The notes under the pieces: model-generated
Seen by the model: the letters and a program-made list of their open reading frames with translations, nothing else
Told to the model about the DNA's origin: nothing
Database searches by the model: none
Program-made: the position numbers and the translations under genes
DNA from: Saprospiraceae bacterium
GTDB taxonomy: Bacteria; Bacteroidota; Bacteroidia; Chitinophagales; Saprospiraceae
Direction: 5' to 3'
NCBI GenBank assembly: GCA_026129545.1
Contig: JAHCHX010000003.1
Span: 186,001-250,000 of the forward strand
DNA: 64,000 nt
In this document: piece after piece, positions 1 through 8,024 of the stretch
Numbering within the stretch: the stretch's first letter is position 1
Layout of the letters: each line of letters opens with the position of its first letter

Positions 1-233
1 ACTACACGCTTTCCATCAGCGGACACACGGACAACGTGGGCGACGAAATGAAAAACCTAAAGCTCTCGGAGGCACGCGCCAAGGCGTGTTACGATTATCT
101 GGTGTTCCGTGGCATCAAGACCAATCGCTTGCGCTACGCCGGCTTTGGCCAAGAGCGCCCCATCTCGGACAACAATACCAAAGAAGGACGAGAGTACAAT
201 CGCCGCGTCGAGTTCGAGCTGGTGCTGGATTGA
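1..233 (+). CDS. OmpA-family C-terminal domain (5' truncated by window)
   Basis: The reading frame is open from the left edge of the window (codons in phase from base 3) to a TGA at 231-233. The 76 visible residues are the end of an OmpA/MotB-type peptidoglycan-binding domain: an SGHTDNVG strand-loop, an LSEARAKACYDYL helix, a GFG(Q/E)..PI segment and the closing NRRVEFEL strand. Such domains bind the peptide side chain of peptidoglycan and anchor outer-membrane or periplasmic proteins to the wall. The N-terminal part lies outside, so whether this is a porin-like, TPR-containing or other OmpA fusion cannot be told. Two hairpin terminators follow. Confidence 0.85.
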   Translation, partial: YTLSISGHTDNVGDEMKNLKLSEARAKACYDYLVFRGIKTNRLRYAGFGQERPISDNNTKEGREYNRRVEFELVLD

Positions 234-330
234 TAAACTTAATAAACCAGAGAGGAGTACAATGTGCAAATTGCGGATGAGTTGTCGCCTGTTTTAGGCC
301 ACGACAATTGCGCCGACGTACTTGTGTGGA

Positions 331-378
331 ACCCAAACGAGCGGCTCGCTGTTGGCGAGCCGCTCGTCATTTTTGGGT
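331..378. terminator. Strong hairpin terminator after the OmpA-type gene
   Basis: A perfect 11-bp stem (338-348 pairing with 356-366) surrounds a 7-base loop. It is extended outward by ACCCAAA/TTTGGGT (331-337 and 372-378), with a T-run on the right. It lies about 100 bases after the stop codon of the OmpA-type gene. Confidence 0.75.
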
Positions 379-393
379 ATTTGGCCAAAAACA

Positions 394-427
394 AAAACCG
401 GCAGTCGAAAACGACGCTGCCGGTTTT
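394..427. terminator. Second hairpin terminator, probably bidirectional
   Basis: AAAACCGGCAG (394-404) pairs with CTGCCGGTTTT (417-427) around a 12-base loop. A-run and T-run flank the stem, so it can act in both directions. It separates the plus-strand OmpA-type gene from the minus-strand operon ending at 586. Bases 234-585 hold nothing else I recognise. Confidence 0.65.
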
Positions 428-585
428 GCCATACTTTAAAACAAGGCGGATTAAAGAAAGTATTGTGAAAGAATCCCAGCGGGGAATAATGTGCTCGGAA
501 ATATGATTTCAAGAAACCTGCACAAATGTAAAACGAAGCTTTGAGACACGAATGTTTTTTCAAAGAAAAAAACGCAAAACCTGTG

Positions 586-945
586 TTATGCCCTGTTGCT
601 GACAAACACATCGCGCGCGTAGCGCCCCGTCATGGCCCCAAAGCCAGCCAACACGCCCCCCAGCACGCCCGTCAAACCGAGCAATTGCCATGCCTTCAGC
701 CCCTGAAACAGCAGGCCTACTTTGGCAGCCAATATCCCGTCGTTCTCCGCATTGTACAGGTAAGCGTTGACAAACCAAAGCAGCGCCCCGGCCAAGAAAG
801 CGGCGCTAAAGTTTTTGCCCGCCGACAAAGGAAACAGCCAGCCCGCCAGCATCGCCACCGGTACCAGCCCCCACCATGGCAATCCGAAGTGGCAGAGATG
901 CCCCAGCGCGAAAATGAAAAGGACGGAGTATATAAAGTGTCTCAT
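586..945 (-). CDS. Small integral membrane protein of unknown function
   Basis: The 119-residue product is almost wholly hydrophobic, with about four predicted membrane segments (roughly residues 4-20, 26-42, 47-63 and 82-105) and a short charged tail. I do not recognise the family. It starts about 50 bases after the end of the penicillin-acylase-type gene on the same strand, so the two are probably cotranscribed. Two terminators lie downstream. No catalytic motif is visible. Confidence 0.6.
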   Translation of the reverse strand: MRHFIYSVLFIFALGHLCHFGLPWWGLVPVAMLAGWLFPLSAGKNFSAAFLAGALLWFVNAYLYNAENDGILAAKVGLLFQGLKAWQLLGLTGVLGGVLAGFGAMTGRYARDVFVSNRA

Positions 946-996
946 GTTTGAAAAAATTGACGTTGGTGAACTGCGAGGAAATGCTTGCCGAGCGCA

Positions 997-3465
997 TCAC
1001 GGCAAAAAGACCTGACGGCCCAAAATTTGGTTGGACGGTTCGTCGGCAGATTTCAGGAACAACAAGTTGTTGTATTCTCCCCTTGCCCATGTGTCCACCA
1101 TGTTGTCGTAGTAGCGGCTGCCCGGATTGCCCGACTGGCCGCCGGGATAGACGCCAAGCCCGCGCACCCGCTCGCCGAGCTCGACAATCATGCGCCAAGA
1201 GGGACCATTGCCCTGCTTGATGGCGTTGGGTGCTGAGCTGTGCCCCCCCACCACCACATCGAGCCGGCTAAATGCGTCTATCAAGGCCAGATGCTTGATG
1301 GCAAAGCTCCTGAATGCCCCCCAGCCAGTGCGCTTATCGGGGTTTTCCTTGAAATACTGCTGCATCAGCGCAAAAGATTGATGCACGATATCGTGAGCAG
1401 TCTCACGTTGGGGCGTGGTCAGGTGGTCGAAAAAGACGCTGTTCGGGTCTTTTTCCAGCAGCTCTATGAAGCGCCACCGCTCAGGCATCAGCACCTGCTT
1501 TTTCTCTGCTCGCAGCGACGTGATTTCATCCCAAGTGCGGAGGTAGCAGGAGTCGAACCATACCTCGTAGAGCGATGGAGCGGTGGCATTGGCATCGTAG
1601 CGATAGTTCCATGCTGCCAATTCGTCGGCCATCTTCAAGCCTTCCGCATCCAATTTGATTCGGTCGAGCATTCGGAGCATGACGGGCAAGGCATCGGCGG
1701 CGCGTTGGCTGAAGTTGTCCAATTGCATGGTTTTCATGCTGTCGAGCGTTGCCGCGTGCATGGAAGAAAGTCGGTCGAAAATGCGCCGGCCTCGATAATC
1801 GTCGAAATCGTTGCTTAGGTAATAGTAAGGATAGGCCGGAGGCGTGGAATGTTGATTGGCCGAATACACAAACCCCCTCGAAGGATTTTTCATGGCTGGC
1901 ACACGCTCTGCAGGAATGTAATCGAGCCAAGCATTCGACCATCGGCTGCCGTCTTGCACGAAACGCCCCTGTTCGGGCGCCCGCACGGGGAACCTCCCCT
2001 GCACCGTGATGGCAATATCGCCCGACCGGGTGGCGAACACAAAATTCTGGGCTGGGCAGTCGTAAGCAGCCAGGGCACGGCGGTAATCGTCGTAGTTTTT
2101 GCCTGCGTTGAGAAACAAAAAAGTATTCATCTCGTCGCGGCTGGGCTGGTCGTGCGTCAGCCAGCGGAGTGCGCAGTCGCGCAGCGGATGTGTGGGTTCA
2201 TGGTCATACACCACTGGCCCCCACACCGTGTAGCGCACCGTGTCCAGAAACGGGGCTTTGCCTTTTATCTTAATCGTTTCCACGCGCTTCTGTACCTCAC
2301 GGGTTTCAGCGTCGAGTTTGTATTGTGTGCGCTCATTGTCCACCCATGCGATTTTGTACCAATCGGATACGTCGTGCCCCACGTTCGTCACGCCCCAAGC
2401 GACCTCTTCATTGAATCCGATAATCATGCCCGGAAGGCCCTGCAACGACACCCCGTAGCAATTTTGCTCTGGTGTGTGAATTTGCAATTGGAACCAGATG
2501 GAAGGCAACGTCAAATTGAGGTGTGGGTCGTTGCACAACAACGGATGCCCCGAAGCGGTGTTGGAGCCCGCAACCGCCCAGTTGTTGGAGCCGACGATGT
2601 AATCGTCGTAGGGGTCAGTTCTTTCATCCAAGGGGAACTTGAATTTCGCCCCCTCCGATATGCCGGAAAGAAGGCCGCTCGGCTCCGGTGCCGCAACTGG
2701 TGGCAGCGTCACCTGCCAATCGCGCCACTGCCCGGTGTCGGGGATGATGGCTTGCTGCTTGGGGTTCCATTCGGGATACAGATAGTTAAAGGTGTCGCGG
2801 CCAAAGAGCGCCAACGCATTGGTAGAGGCCAAATCATTCTCCCCGGCGGCAAGCGTCTCCGCCATGGCTTCCACCAAGAGCGCCGTCTTTAGCACAGACC
2901 AAGGCTCTGGCTTGTAGTTGAGCAATTTGAACTCAATCGGGTATTCGGCGGCGGACAACCCTTCGATGTAAGCGTTCACGCCTTCCGTGTACGCCTGCAA
3001 CAACCGCATCCCCTCGGCGGATTTGCTCCAGCTTAGCACGGCGTTCTCGGCGGCGAACACCATGCCCCGACGGCGTGCCATGCGGTCAATCTGGAGCGTG
3101 CGCTCGCCCAAAATCTCCGAAAGTCGCCCTGCCGACTTTCGCGTGGAAATATCCATCTGCCACAAACGATGTTGAGCCGTCACATAACCCTGCACCCGTA
3201 CGGCATCCGCCATGTTTTCGGCAAAAATGTGCGGCACGAGCATATCGTCGTACACCACCTCCACGCTGCCGCTCAACCCTTTCAACTTCGCGTTGTGAAA
3301 AGAAAAACCCTTTGCAGGCTCCGCATTTTTCCAAAAACCGGAAAAGGGATTGAAAAAGGCACCTAATGGTGGGAGGGAGGAATCGCCTATTTTGTGTGTG
3401 GTTTGCAACAGCCAGACAACTGCGCCGGTAAGCAGAAGCGAGAACAGTAATTTCAGGATACGCAT
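997..3465 (-). CDS. Penicillin acylase family N-terminal-nucleophile hydrolase
   Basis: The 822-residue protein starts with one hydrophobic export segment (residues 1-20, MRILKLLFSLLL). The family is made as a precursor that cleaves itself just before a catalytic Ser or Thr. Here the hallmark YIVG|SNNW occurs with Ser293 as the expected new N-terminus of the beta chain, followed by the usual SGHPLLCNDPHL stretch. The length matches the family (750-850). Members hydrolyse amides such as beta-lactams, N-acyl-homoserine lactones or peptides; the substrate cannot be read from sequence, so a role in quorum quenching or antibiotic cleavage would be speculation. An upstream in-frame ATG at 3525 exists, but the ATG at 3465 directly precedes the signal-like segment. 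A TACCTTCG promoter-like box is at 3509-3516 (reverse strand). Confidence 0.9.
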   Translation of the reverse strand: MRILKLLFSLLLTGAVVWLLQTTHKIGDSSLPPLGAFFNPFSGFWKNAEPAKGFSFHNAKLKGLSGSVEVVYDDMLVPHIFAENMADAVRVQGYVTAQHRLWQMDISTRKSAGRLSEILGERTLQIDRMARRRGMVFAAENAVLSWSKSAEGMRLLQAYTEGVNAYIEGLSAAEYPIEFKLLNYKPEPWSVLKTALLVEAMAETLAAGENDLASTNALALFGRDTFNYLYPEWNPKQQAIIPDTGQWRDWQVTLPPVAAPEPSGLLSGISEGAKFKFPLDERTDPYDDYIVGSNNWAVAGSNTASGHPLLCNDPHLNLTLPSIWFQLQIHTPEQNCYGVSLQGLPGMIIGFNEEVAWGVTNVGHDVSDWYKIAWVDNERTQYKLDAETREVQKRVETIKIKGKAPFLDTVRYTVWGPVVYDHEPTHPLRDCALRWLTHDQPSRDEMNTFLFLNAGKNYDDYRRALAAYDCPAQNFVFATRSGDIAITVQGRFPVRAPEQGRFVQDGSRWSNAWLDYIPAERVPAMKNPSRGFVYSANQHSTPPAYPYYYLSNDFDDYRGRRIFDRLSSMHAATLDSMKTMQLDNFSQRAADALPVMLRMLDRIKLDAEGLKMADELAAWNYRYDANATAPSLYEVWFDSCYLRTWDEITSLRAEKKQVLMPERWRFIELLEKDPNSVFFDHLTTPQRETAHDIVHQSFALMQQYFKENPDKRTGWGAFRSFAIKHLALIDAFSRLDVVVGGHSSAPNAIKQGNGPSWRMIVELGERVRGLGVYPGGQSGNPGSRYYDNMVDTWARGEYNNLLFLKSADEPSNQILGRQVFLP

Positions 3466-3601
3466 AAAAGAAGAAGGGGAAGGTTGATGCTCGCATTGAG
3501 AAGCACGGCGAAGGTAAACATTCATTTGAATCCAGCCCCGACAAGCCTTTTTCTTTCCGCCAAACCAATCTTTTTTTGGAATTGGGACTCGTTCAAACGC
3601 C

Positions 3602-3772
3602 TATATTTGGTCAAAAATGGCTTTTTCCAACAACCTGTGAAAATTCTGTTAAAATTTCCGGGAAAAAATTTGTTCGTACCCAAAAAGTTGCCTTAAAATT
3701 GCAGCAAGTAGTTTTTGTGTTTATTTGTTTGGGTTAGAGTCCCTCGTCGCACCGGCGAGGGATTTCTATTTT
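3602..3772 (+). ncRNA. Candidate small RNA with own promoter and terminator
   Basis: On the plus strand an ATTG at 3581-3584 lies 17 bases before TATATTTG (3602-3609), a good match to the Bacteroidota -33/-7 promoter. No convincing reading frame follows. At 3741-3761 there is a CCCTCG/CGAGGG hairpin followed by ATTTCTATTTT, which looks like an intrinsic terminator. Together they would give an RNA of about 150 nt from near 3616. I do not recognise the RNA; the call rests only on promoter-terminator geometry. Otherwise the 3466-3913 gap holds only the terminator at 3853. Confidence 0.3.
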
Positions 3773-3852
3773 ATGGAAGCGCTCACGGCATCATAGTTCA
3801 CGCACTTGTCTGACGGCCCGAATACAACGGTGACGCGGTGGCCGGGGGAAAA

Positions 3853-3893
3853 GAAACAGCCGTCGGCGTGCTTCGGACACCGACGGCTGTTTC
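3853..3893 (-). terminator. Hairpin terminator after the 54-residue membrane protein gene
   Basis: GAAACAGCCGTCGG (3853-3866) pairs perfectly with CCGACGGCTGTTTC (3880-3893). It begins about 20 bases past the stop of the small minus-strand gene 3914-4078. Confidence 0.7.
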
Positions 3894-3913
3894 ATGAATG
3901 GAGACAAAAACTG

Positions 3914-4078
3914 TCACAGACGGCCCATCGCCCCCGCCAAGGAAGTGAACAGGAAAGGAAAACCAACCCACACCCATTCAGGAATAAAAATCAAAAGGGC
4001 GAGCGTGCCGATAAGGCTAACGATGAACATGAGCCAATCGCGGCCCCGATTCTCGGTGTATTCTTCTTTATTATTCAT
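3914..4078 (-). CDS. Small membrane protein, 54 residues
   Basis: Reading the reverse strand from the ATG at 4076-4078 gives 54 codons ending in TGA (3914-3916): a polar start (MNNKEEYTENRGRDW), a hydrophobic segment (about 16-33) and a second one (35-50). The short polar head followed by two membrane segments, the ATG, and the strong terminator just downstream argue for a real gene despite its size. The family is not recognised. A weak TATCTTCG box sits upstream near 4108-4116 on the reverse strand. Confidence 0.5.
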   Translation of the reverse strand: MNNKEEYTENRGRDWLMFIVSLIGTLALLIFIPEWVWVGFPFLFTSLAGAMGRL

Positions 4079-4215
4079 TTTGCTGTCCGTTTTTTATTGA
4101 TGGGGGCGAAGATAGGAGACCTTGTTGGTTGTTCAAGCATCGCGGTTCGTATTTTTCTTCCGAAAACCCATTCCTTTGTGCCGCGAAAAACAACATCAAC
4201 CAGCACTAACCAATT

Positions 4216-4710
4216 ATGATTCAGGTATTTGTCACAGGCGGCACCTTCGACAAGGAGTACAACTATCTCACCGGCGAGCTTTATTTCAAGGATACCCACC
4301 TCAAAGAGATGTTTGAGCGCGGGCGCTGCGAGGTCAAGATTGACATCAAGACCCTCATGATGATTGACTCTTTGGAAATGGGCGACGACGAGCTCTCCAT
4401 CATCGTCTATAATTGCCGGAAAACCGATGCCAACCGCGTCTTGCTCACACATGGCACCGACCGCATGGTGGACACCGCGCGGGTGCTGGCCGAAGCCAAC
4501 ATAGCGGGCAAGACCATCGTGCTCACAGGAGCCATGATTCCCTACGCTTTTGGCACGTCTTCGGACGGTTTTTTCAACCTCGGCAGCGCCTTGGCCTTTG
4601 TGCAAGTGCTGCCGCCCGGCGTTTACATCGTGATGAATGGCCGATATTTTCACTGGGACCGCGTGCGCAAAAACCGTCAGACGGGCAACTTCGAGGAAAT
4701 AGAAGGATAG
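4216..4710 (+). CDS. Single-domain asparaginase-like protein
   Basis: The 164-residue product matches only the N-terminal domain of type I/II L-asparaginases (normally about 330 residues). The first catalytic block is VTGGTFD (Thr10 at the nucleophile position), DSLEM is at 51-55, and the second block LLTHGTDRM (Thr78, Asp82) is intact. LTGAM at about 103-107 and the later NGRYF strand also fit. Full-length enzymes hydrolyse Asn to Asp and ammonia and need the C-terminal domain for oligomerisation and part of the active site, so activity here is uncertain. It stands alone with no obvious partner. Short one-domain homologues are known, and the frame ends cleanly, so it need not be a broken gene. 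Confidence 0.8.
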   Translation: MIQVFVTGGTFDKEYNYLTGELYFKDTHLKEMFERGRCEVKIDIKTLMMIDSLEMGDDELSIIVYNCRKTDANRVLLTHGTDRMVDTARVLAEANIAGKTIVLTGAMIPYAFGTSSDGFFNLGSALAFVQVLPPGVYIVMNGRYFHWDRVRKNRQTGNFEEIEG

Positions 4711-4723
4711 CCGCAAGGAAGCC

Positions 4724-5005
4724 TCAGGGCGCCAAAAACGACAGCCTACCGCCAAAAATCAGCATATACAGCCCGGCAGCCGCCATGGGCGCGAGTATGC
4801 TCAACAACATGACGTGGAAATAGCGCCGCGGCACTTTGGAGCGTTCGATTCCTTCCGCCATGAGAGCCACCAGCAGCACGGCCAATACGATAGCGCCGAC
4901 GACGAGCGTTAGAAGCGTCGCCACATAATCATCAAGCAGCCACAACAACAGCCAAATGATGACTTGAAACAAAAAAATTTCCAACAGGGAAAAACGAAAA
5001 CGCAT
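4724..5005 (-). CDS. Small membrane protein of unknown function
   Basis: A 93-residue protein read from the ATG at 5003-5005 has three probable membrane helices (about 6-24, 27-48 and 63-88) separated by a basic loop (EGIERSKVPRRYF). The frame is open further upstream, but that extension reads through the next gene's coding region, so I chose the start that begins at the first hydrophobic segment. The gene diverges from the DUF6794 gene with only about 9 bases between start codons. No family is recognised. Confidence 0.5.
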   Translation of the reverse strand: MRFRFSLLEIFLFQVIIWLLLWLLDDYVATLLTLVVGAIVLAVLLVALMAEGIERSKVPRRYFHVMLLSILAPMAAAGLYMLIFGGRLSFLAP

Positions 5006-5014
5006 AACAACACA

Positions 5015-5566
5015 ATGATGAGGCACAAAAACGGCATTTATACGCTCCTCTTTTTCTTTTTCTTCCACGCTGCGCCAATCATCGCTCAAGAAGGCCCTCC
5101 TGGCGACGAACAGGAATTTGAAAAACAATATCAGGAGCGCATCAAAAAAGACAAGCTCAATGGAGTCTATATCCCGAAAAACTTGGACGATGCCATGCTT
5201 CAGCTCGACAAGAACATATCGCCCGAATCGCAGGCCAAAATAAAAGCCATCCCCGAAGACAGCGTGTGCGCCCTGCTACACAACCGCCTCGGCCAATGGA
5301 TGATACTCAATTGGGGGTTCTACGGCGGCTCCCGGCTGTCGCACTACCTGCGCAGCGCAGGCGTCACCTTCCCCGACGACATGGCCGACTTGCTCATACT
5401 CGCCTACCACCGCAAACTCAACGGCAAAACCATCGCCATGAAAGAACTGGCCCCCCCATTCAGGGAAAAGCGAAAAAAAGAGCGAGCGGAAGAACTCAAA
5501 AAGGGAAAAGTGATACAAGAGGAAAAGCGGAAAAAAGAAACAGCGGGGCAGAAGAGCGGGAATTAG
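5015..5566 (+). CDS. Exported DUF6794-type protein
   Basis: Starting at the tandem ATGs (5015/5018), the 183-residue product opens with a signal peptide (MMRHKNGIYTLLFFFFF...IIAQ). The middle (about 50-140) has the pattern of Bacteroidota DUF6794 proteins: a DDAMLQL start, then a helix, LGQWMILNWG, GGSRLSHYLRSAGV, PDDMADLLILAYHR and KLNGK. The C-terminus is a very basic Lys/Glu-rich tail (145-183). Function is unknown for the family. It converges with the HNH nuclease gene (7 bases apart). The longer frame from 4964 lacks a signal sequence at its start, so I rejected that start. Confidence 0.65.
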   Translation: MMRHKNGIYTLLFFFFFHAAPIIAQEGPPGDEQEFEKQYQERIKKDKLNGVYIPKNLDDAMLQLDKNISPESQAKIKAIPEDSVCALLHNRLGQWMILNWGFYGGSRLSHYLRSAGVTFPDDMADLLILAYHRKLNGKTIAMKELAPPFREKRKKERAEELKKGKVIQEEKRKKETAGQKSGN

Positions 5567-5573
5567 CCCCACA

Positions 5574-6356
5574 TCATGGGGCACCCAACACTTCTCCAAG
5601 TATCTGTGGCACCAAATGCCGAAGCGCATACTTGCGAAAAGCAACGTACTCATTTTTGGGGTTTTCGGCATCTCTGTTGAATTTTCGGATAAGCACCTGC
5701 ACCGCCTGCTCTATTTCCGCTCGTGTGCTCAACGCCGCCGCCTCGCTTTTTAGGTCGTTTTCAAAATCATCAAGAATTGCCTTGCGGTAGTCATTCAGAT
5801 AGGGCCGCCCTACCTTGCAGGTATCGAGCGTGTAAGCGCAGCGTTCGTCGGCTGATTCGACCCAGCCATCCCGACGAAAAACGAGCAAGGGCTGAGGGTC
5901 GCCCCGCTCGGGACAAAAGAACAAGGGCTGCTCGGACACATCGTAGCCTTCCGATAGAAGATTGATTTGTGTCAAATCGGCGGGCGGATTGACCTCCCTC
6001 GCTCCCGACAGTTCGAACCTGTTTGATTTGCTGCCATTGCAGTCTGGGCAAGCATAGAGCAGGTTGTCCCATGAAAAAGCAAGCCAGTAATAGATGCTTT
6101 TGGGGCGGAAATGCTCCACTTGCCACCGCTCCACCCGTTGTTCGCAAAAAGCGCACTTCCCGTTGTAGAGGTCGAACAGTCGCCTTTTGATGTCCTCCAT
6201 TTTATATCGGCTGTCCACAGCGGATTGCCCGCTCGGATAGGCGCCCTCCGCGATTACCTTTTCGCGCACCCGATGGGTGGACGTTGCTGACCTGTTCAGT
6301 GGTGGCACCATCAAAGATGGAGGAATGTCGGCAAGATTTTTTCCAATTGCTATCAT
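5574..6356 (-). CDS. ptuB-like: HNH nuclease of a Septu/retron-type defence pair (PtuB-like)
   Basis: The 260-residue protein carries the HNH arrangement of the TIGR02646/PtuB family. A first zinc knuckle CAFC (Cys68, Cys71) is followed by the catalytic EHFRPKS (His82). Next come W..N..YACPDCNGSK with the second knuckle (Cys103, Cys106) and Asn107. In Septu systems and some retrons this nuclease acts with an ATPase to cut nucleic acid or abort infection during phage attack. The ATPase gene lies just upstream (12-base gap), and the two form one transcription unit. No reverse transcriptase is present, so a Septu-type pair fits better than a retron. The N-terminal 60 residues are less conserved-looking. 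Confidence 0.85.
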   Translation of the reverse strand: MIAIGKNLADIPPSLMVPPLNRSATSTHRVREKVIAEGAYPSGQSAVDSRYKMEDIKRRLFDLYNGKCAFCEQRVERWQVEHFRPKSIYYWLAFSWDNLLYACPDCNGSKSNRFELSGAREVNPPADLTQINLLSEGYDVSEQPLFFCPERGDPQPLLVFRRDGWVESADERCAYTLDTCKVGRPYLNDYRKAILDDFENDLKSEAAALSTRAEIEQAVQVLIRKFNRDAENPKNEYVAFRKYALRHLVPQILGEVLGAP

Positions 6357-6368
6357 GGCGAAGAAGGG

Positions 6369-7565
6369 TCATGTTAGTTCTTCATTTAAGGCTTTTTCTA
6401 TCATTTGGTCAATTTCGGTAGGAGAAAAATAGACTCTCCCCTCTTTCTTCTTCGCGTCAAGTCGCTCGCTTATCTTCTGATGAATGCGGCTATACAGAAA
6501 ATCCTTGCTGGTATCAAGGCTGGCGCGGGCAGTTTCCCCGCTTTCCATGCGGGCATCCGCCAAGCCGAACAGCGGGGAAGTGATGATGTTGTTTGCCATT
6601 AAGTCTTTCCAATCTGATTTGTGGTAAGGCTCGCTCAGCTTGGTTTCACCTTTTTCTTTGTACACTCGATAAAACACGGCATCATCCGAGGCACCAAGTA
6701 TGGTGACGGGGCTATGCGTGGTGAAAAAGAACTGAATGTTCGGAAACCAGCCGCGCAACTTGCGCACGATTTGCCGCTCCCATTTGGGGTGCAGGTGCAA
6801 GTTGATTTCATCCACCAAAACCACCCCTACATGGTCTCTGAGATTCGCAACAGAATGCCCAGACATCGCCAGCCGACTAATCATGTCGCACACCCATGTC
6901 AAGACGCTTTTGTAGCCTTCCGACAGCTGACCGAACCTCAACTCCACCCCGCGTTCAAGATAACGCACCCCATGAGCCGACACTTCGATGTCAACGTTTT
7001 GGTCCAGCAAATCAACCAGTATTTTTTTTGCCTCCTCCACCGTTGGCAAATTCACGTTACGCCCCTGCGACGACTGTACTTTCCCTTCCAACTCAGCCGT
7101 GTAAAGCATTTTGAGCCATTCTTCTGGGCTTGTCAGATATTGGTTGTCGTCGAACAAAGTCATAAAGCCCCATTTATCGCTACGCGACGAGTCGTTTCGG
7201 CTTCGATGCACACCGTAAGCAAGAATATTGGACAAACTTTCTTCCTCGCCTCCGTCATTTGCAAGTGATTTGCCGGGATAACGATAAGCATTGCCTTGAG
7301 CATCATTGCCCGACAATTCAAGGCCGGGATTGGAGCGCACCATGTCAATCACCGCTCCCGTCTCCTTTCTTTCCGTGTGTTTTTCGATGAAATGCCCCCT
7401 AAAAGCAATGACAAGCGCCATGAGAATCAGGGACTTGCCATCGCCGTTCTCTCCGAGAAGATAGATTTCCCTGCGTCCGCCCAGCTCGCTCATTTCAATA
7501 TCTTTTATTGAAAAAAAATTGCTGGCCTTGAAAGCGTGAACATATCGCGCCCGTTCTTTTTCCAT
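6369..7565 (-). CDS. ptuA-like: AAA/ABC-type ATPase of a Septu-like defence pair (PtuA-like)
   Basis: The 398-residue ATPase has a Walker A loop GENGDGKS (38-45) and an ABC-like signature LSEGYKS (214-220). Walker B is VGVVLVDE (247-253) followed by INLHLHP, and a switch histidine lies in THSP (283-286). This is the AAA_21/OLD-like architecture of Septu PtuA. Such proteins sense infection and regulate the HNH partner encoded immediately downstream. I chose the ATG at 7563-7565 because upstream residues in the open frame run into the repeat array and do not look like protein. At 398 residues it is somewhat shorter than many PtuA proteins. By inference the pair is an anti-phage module; no toxin or third gene is visible. 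Confidence 0.8.
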   Translation of the reverse strand: MEKERARYVHAFKASNFFSIKDIEMSELGGRREIYLLGENGDGKSLILMALVIAFRGHFIEKHTERKETGAVIDMVRSNPGLELSGNDAQGNAYRYPGKSLANDGGEEESLSNILAYGVHRSRNDSSRSDKWGFMTLFDDNQYLTSPEEWLKMLYTAELEGKVQSSQGRNVNLPTVEEAKKILVDLLDQNVDIEVSAHGVRYLERGVELRFGQLSEGYKSVLTWVCDMISRLAMSGHSVANLRDHVGVVLVDEINLHLHPKWERQIVRKLRGWFPNIQFFFTTHSPVTILGASDDAVFYRVYKEKGETKLSEPYHKSDWKDLMANNIITSPLFGLADARMESGETARASLDTSKDFLYSRIHQKISERLDAKKKEGRVYFSPTEIDQMIEKALNEELT

Positions 7566-7688
7566 AACACTGATTTTAAAAAAGGTAAAACACCGAACAA
7601 ATTTCAGGAAAAACTGACAATTGCTCCACACAACATTCTTTCGAAACCCAAGACTTTGGGCATTTTCGTTCAAACTGCAAAATCCCAT

Positions 7689-7696
7689 TACTTTTG
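7689..7696 (+). promoter_or_regulatory. Promoter -7 box (TACTTTTG) at the edge of the repeat array
   Basis: TACTTTTG fits TAnnTTTG and points toward topA. Transcription from about 7702 would place the whole inverted repeat array in a roughly 320-nt leader. Confidence 0.45.
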
Positions 7697-7720
7697 CCGC
7701 CTGATTGGAGCGAGTGTTAG

Positions 7721-8018
7721 GGTCATCGGGGGGCATTGGGGTCATCGGGGGTCATTAAAGGTCATTGAGGGTCATTGGGGTCATTGAGGGGCATTGGGGG
7801 TCATTGGGGTCATTTTTAATTACGCCCGTCCCCTCTAATGGCCCCTCAATGACTATAATGCCCCCCTCAATGACCCCCAATGACCTTTAATGACCTTTAA
7901 TGACCTTTAATGACCCTCAATGACCTTTAATGACCCCCAATGACCCCCAATGACCCTCAATGACCCCCAATGCCCCCCAATGACCCCCAATGACCTTTAA
8001 TGACCCTCAATGACGATT
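7721..8018. repeat. Inverted array of 10-bp AATGACC-type repeats before topA
   Basis: On the left (7721-7815) about ten units of the form GGTCATTGGG recur with spacing of 9-10 bases. On the right (7840-8018) the complement recurs. After three irregular units, 15 consecutive units (AATGACCCCC, AATGACCTTT or AATGACCCTC) follow in exact 10-base register from 7869 to 8018. A 25-30-base AT-containing spacer separates the arms, so the DNA or RNA could fold into a very long hairpin. The array stops 6 bases before the topA start codon. It is not a CRISPR: there are no unique spacers and the units are too short. The rest of 7566-7720 holds only the presumed ptuA promoter area. Confidence 0.9.
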
Positions 8019-8024
8019 TAAATT

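Noticed and set aside
1849..2892. 347-codon frame opposite the penicillin-acylase-type gene
   Set aside because: It is a shadow of the conserved gene on the other strand.
5574..7565. Retron
   Set aside because: The HNH and ATPase genes fit some retron effectors, but there is no reverse transcriptase or msr-msd-like RNA in the window.
7840..8018. CRISPR array
   Set aside because: Units are 10 bp with no unique spacers, and no cas genes are near.
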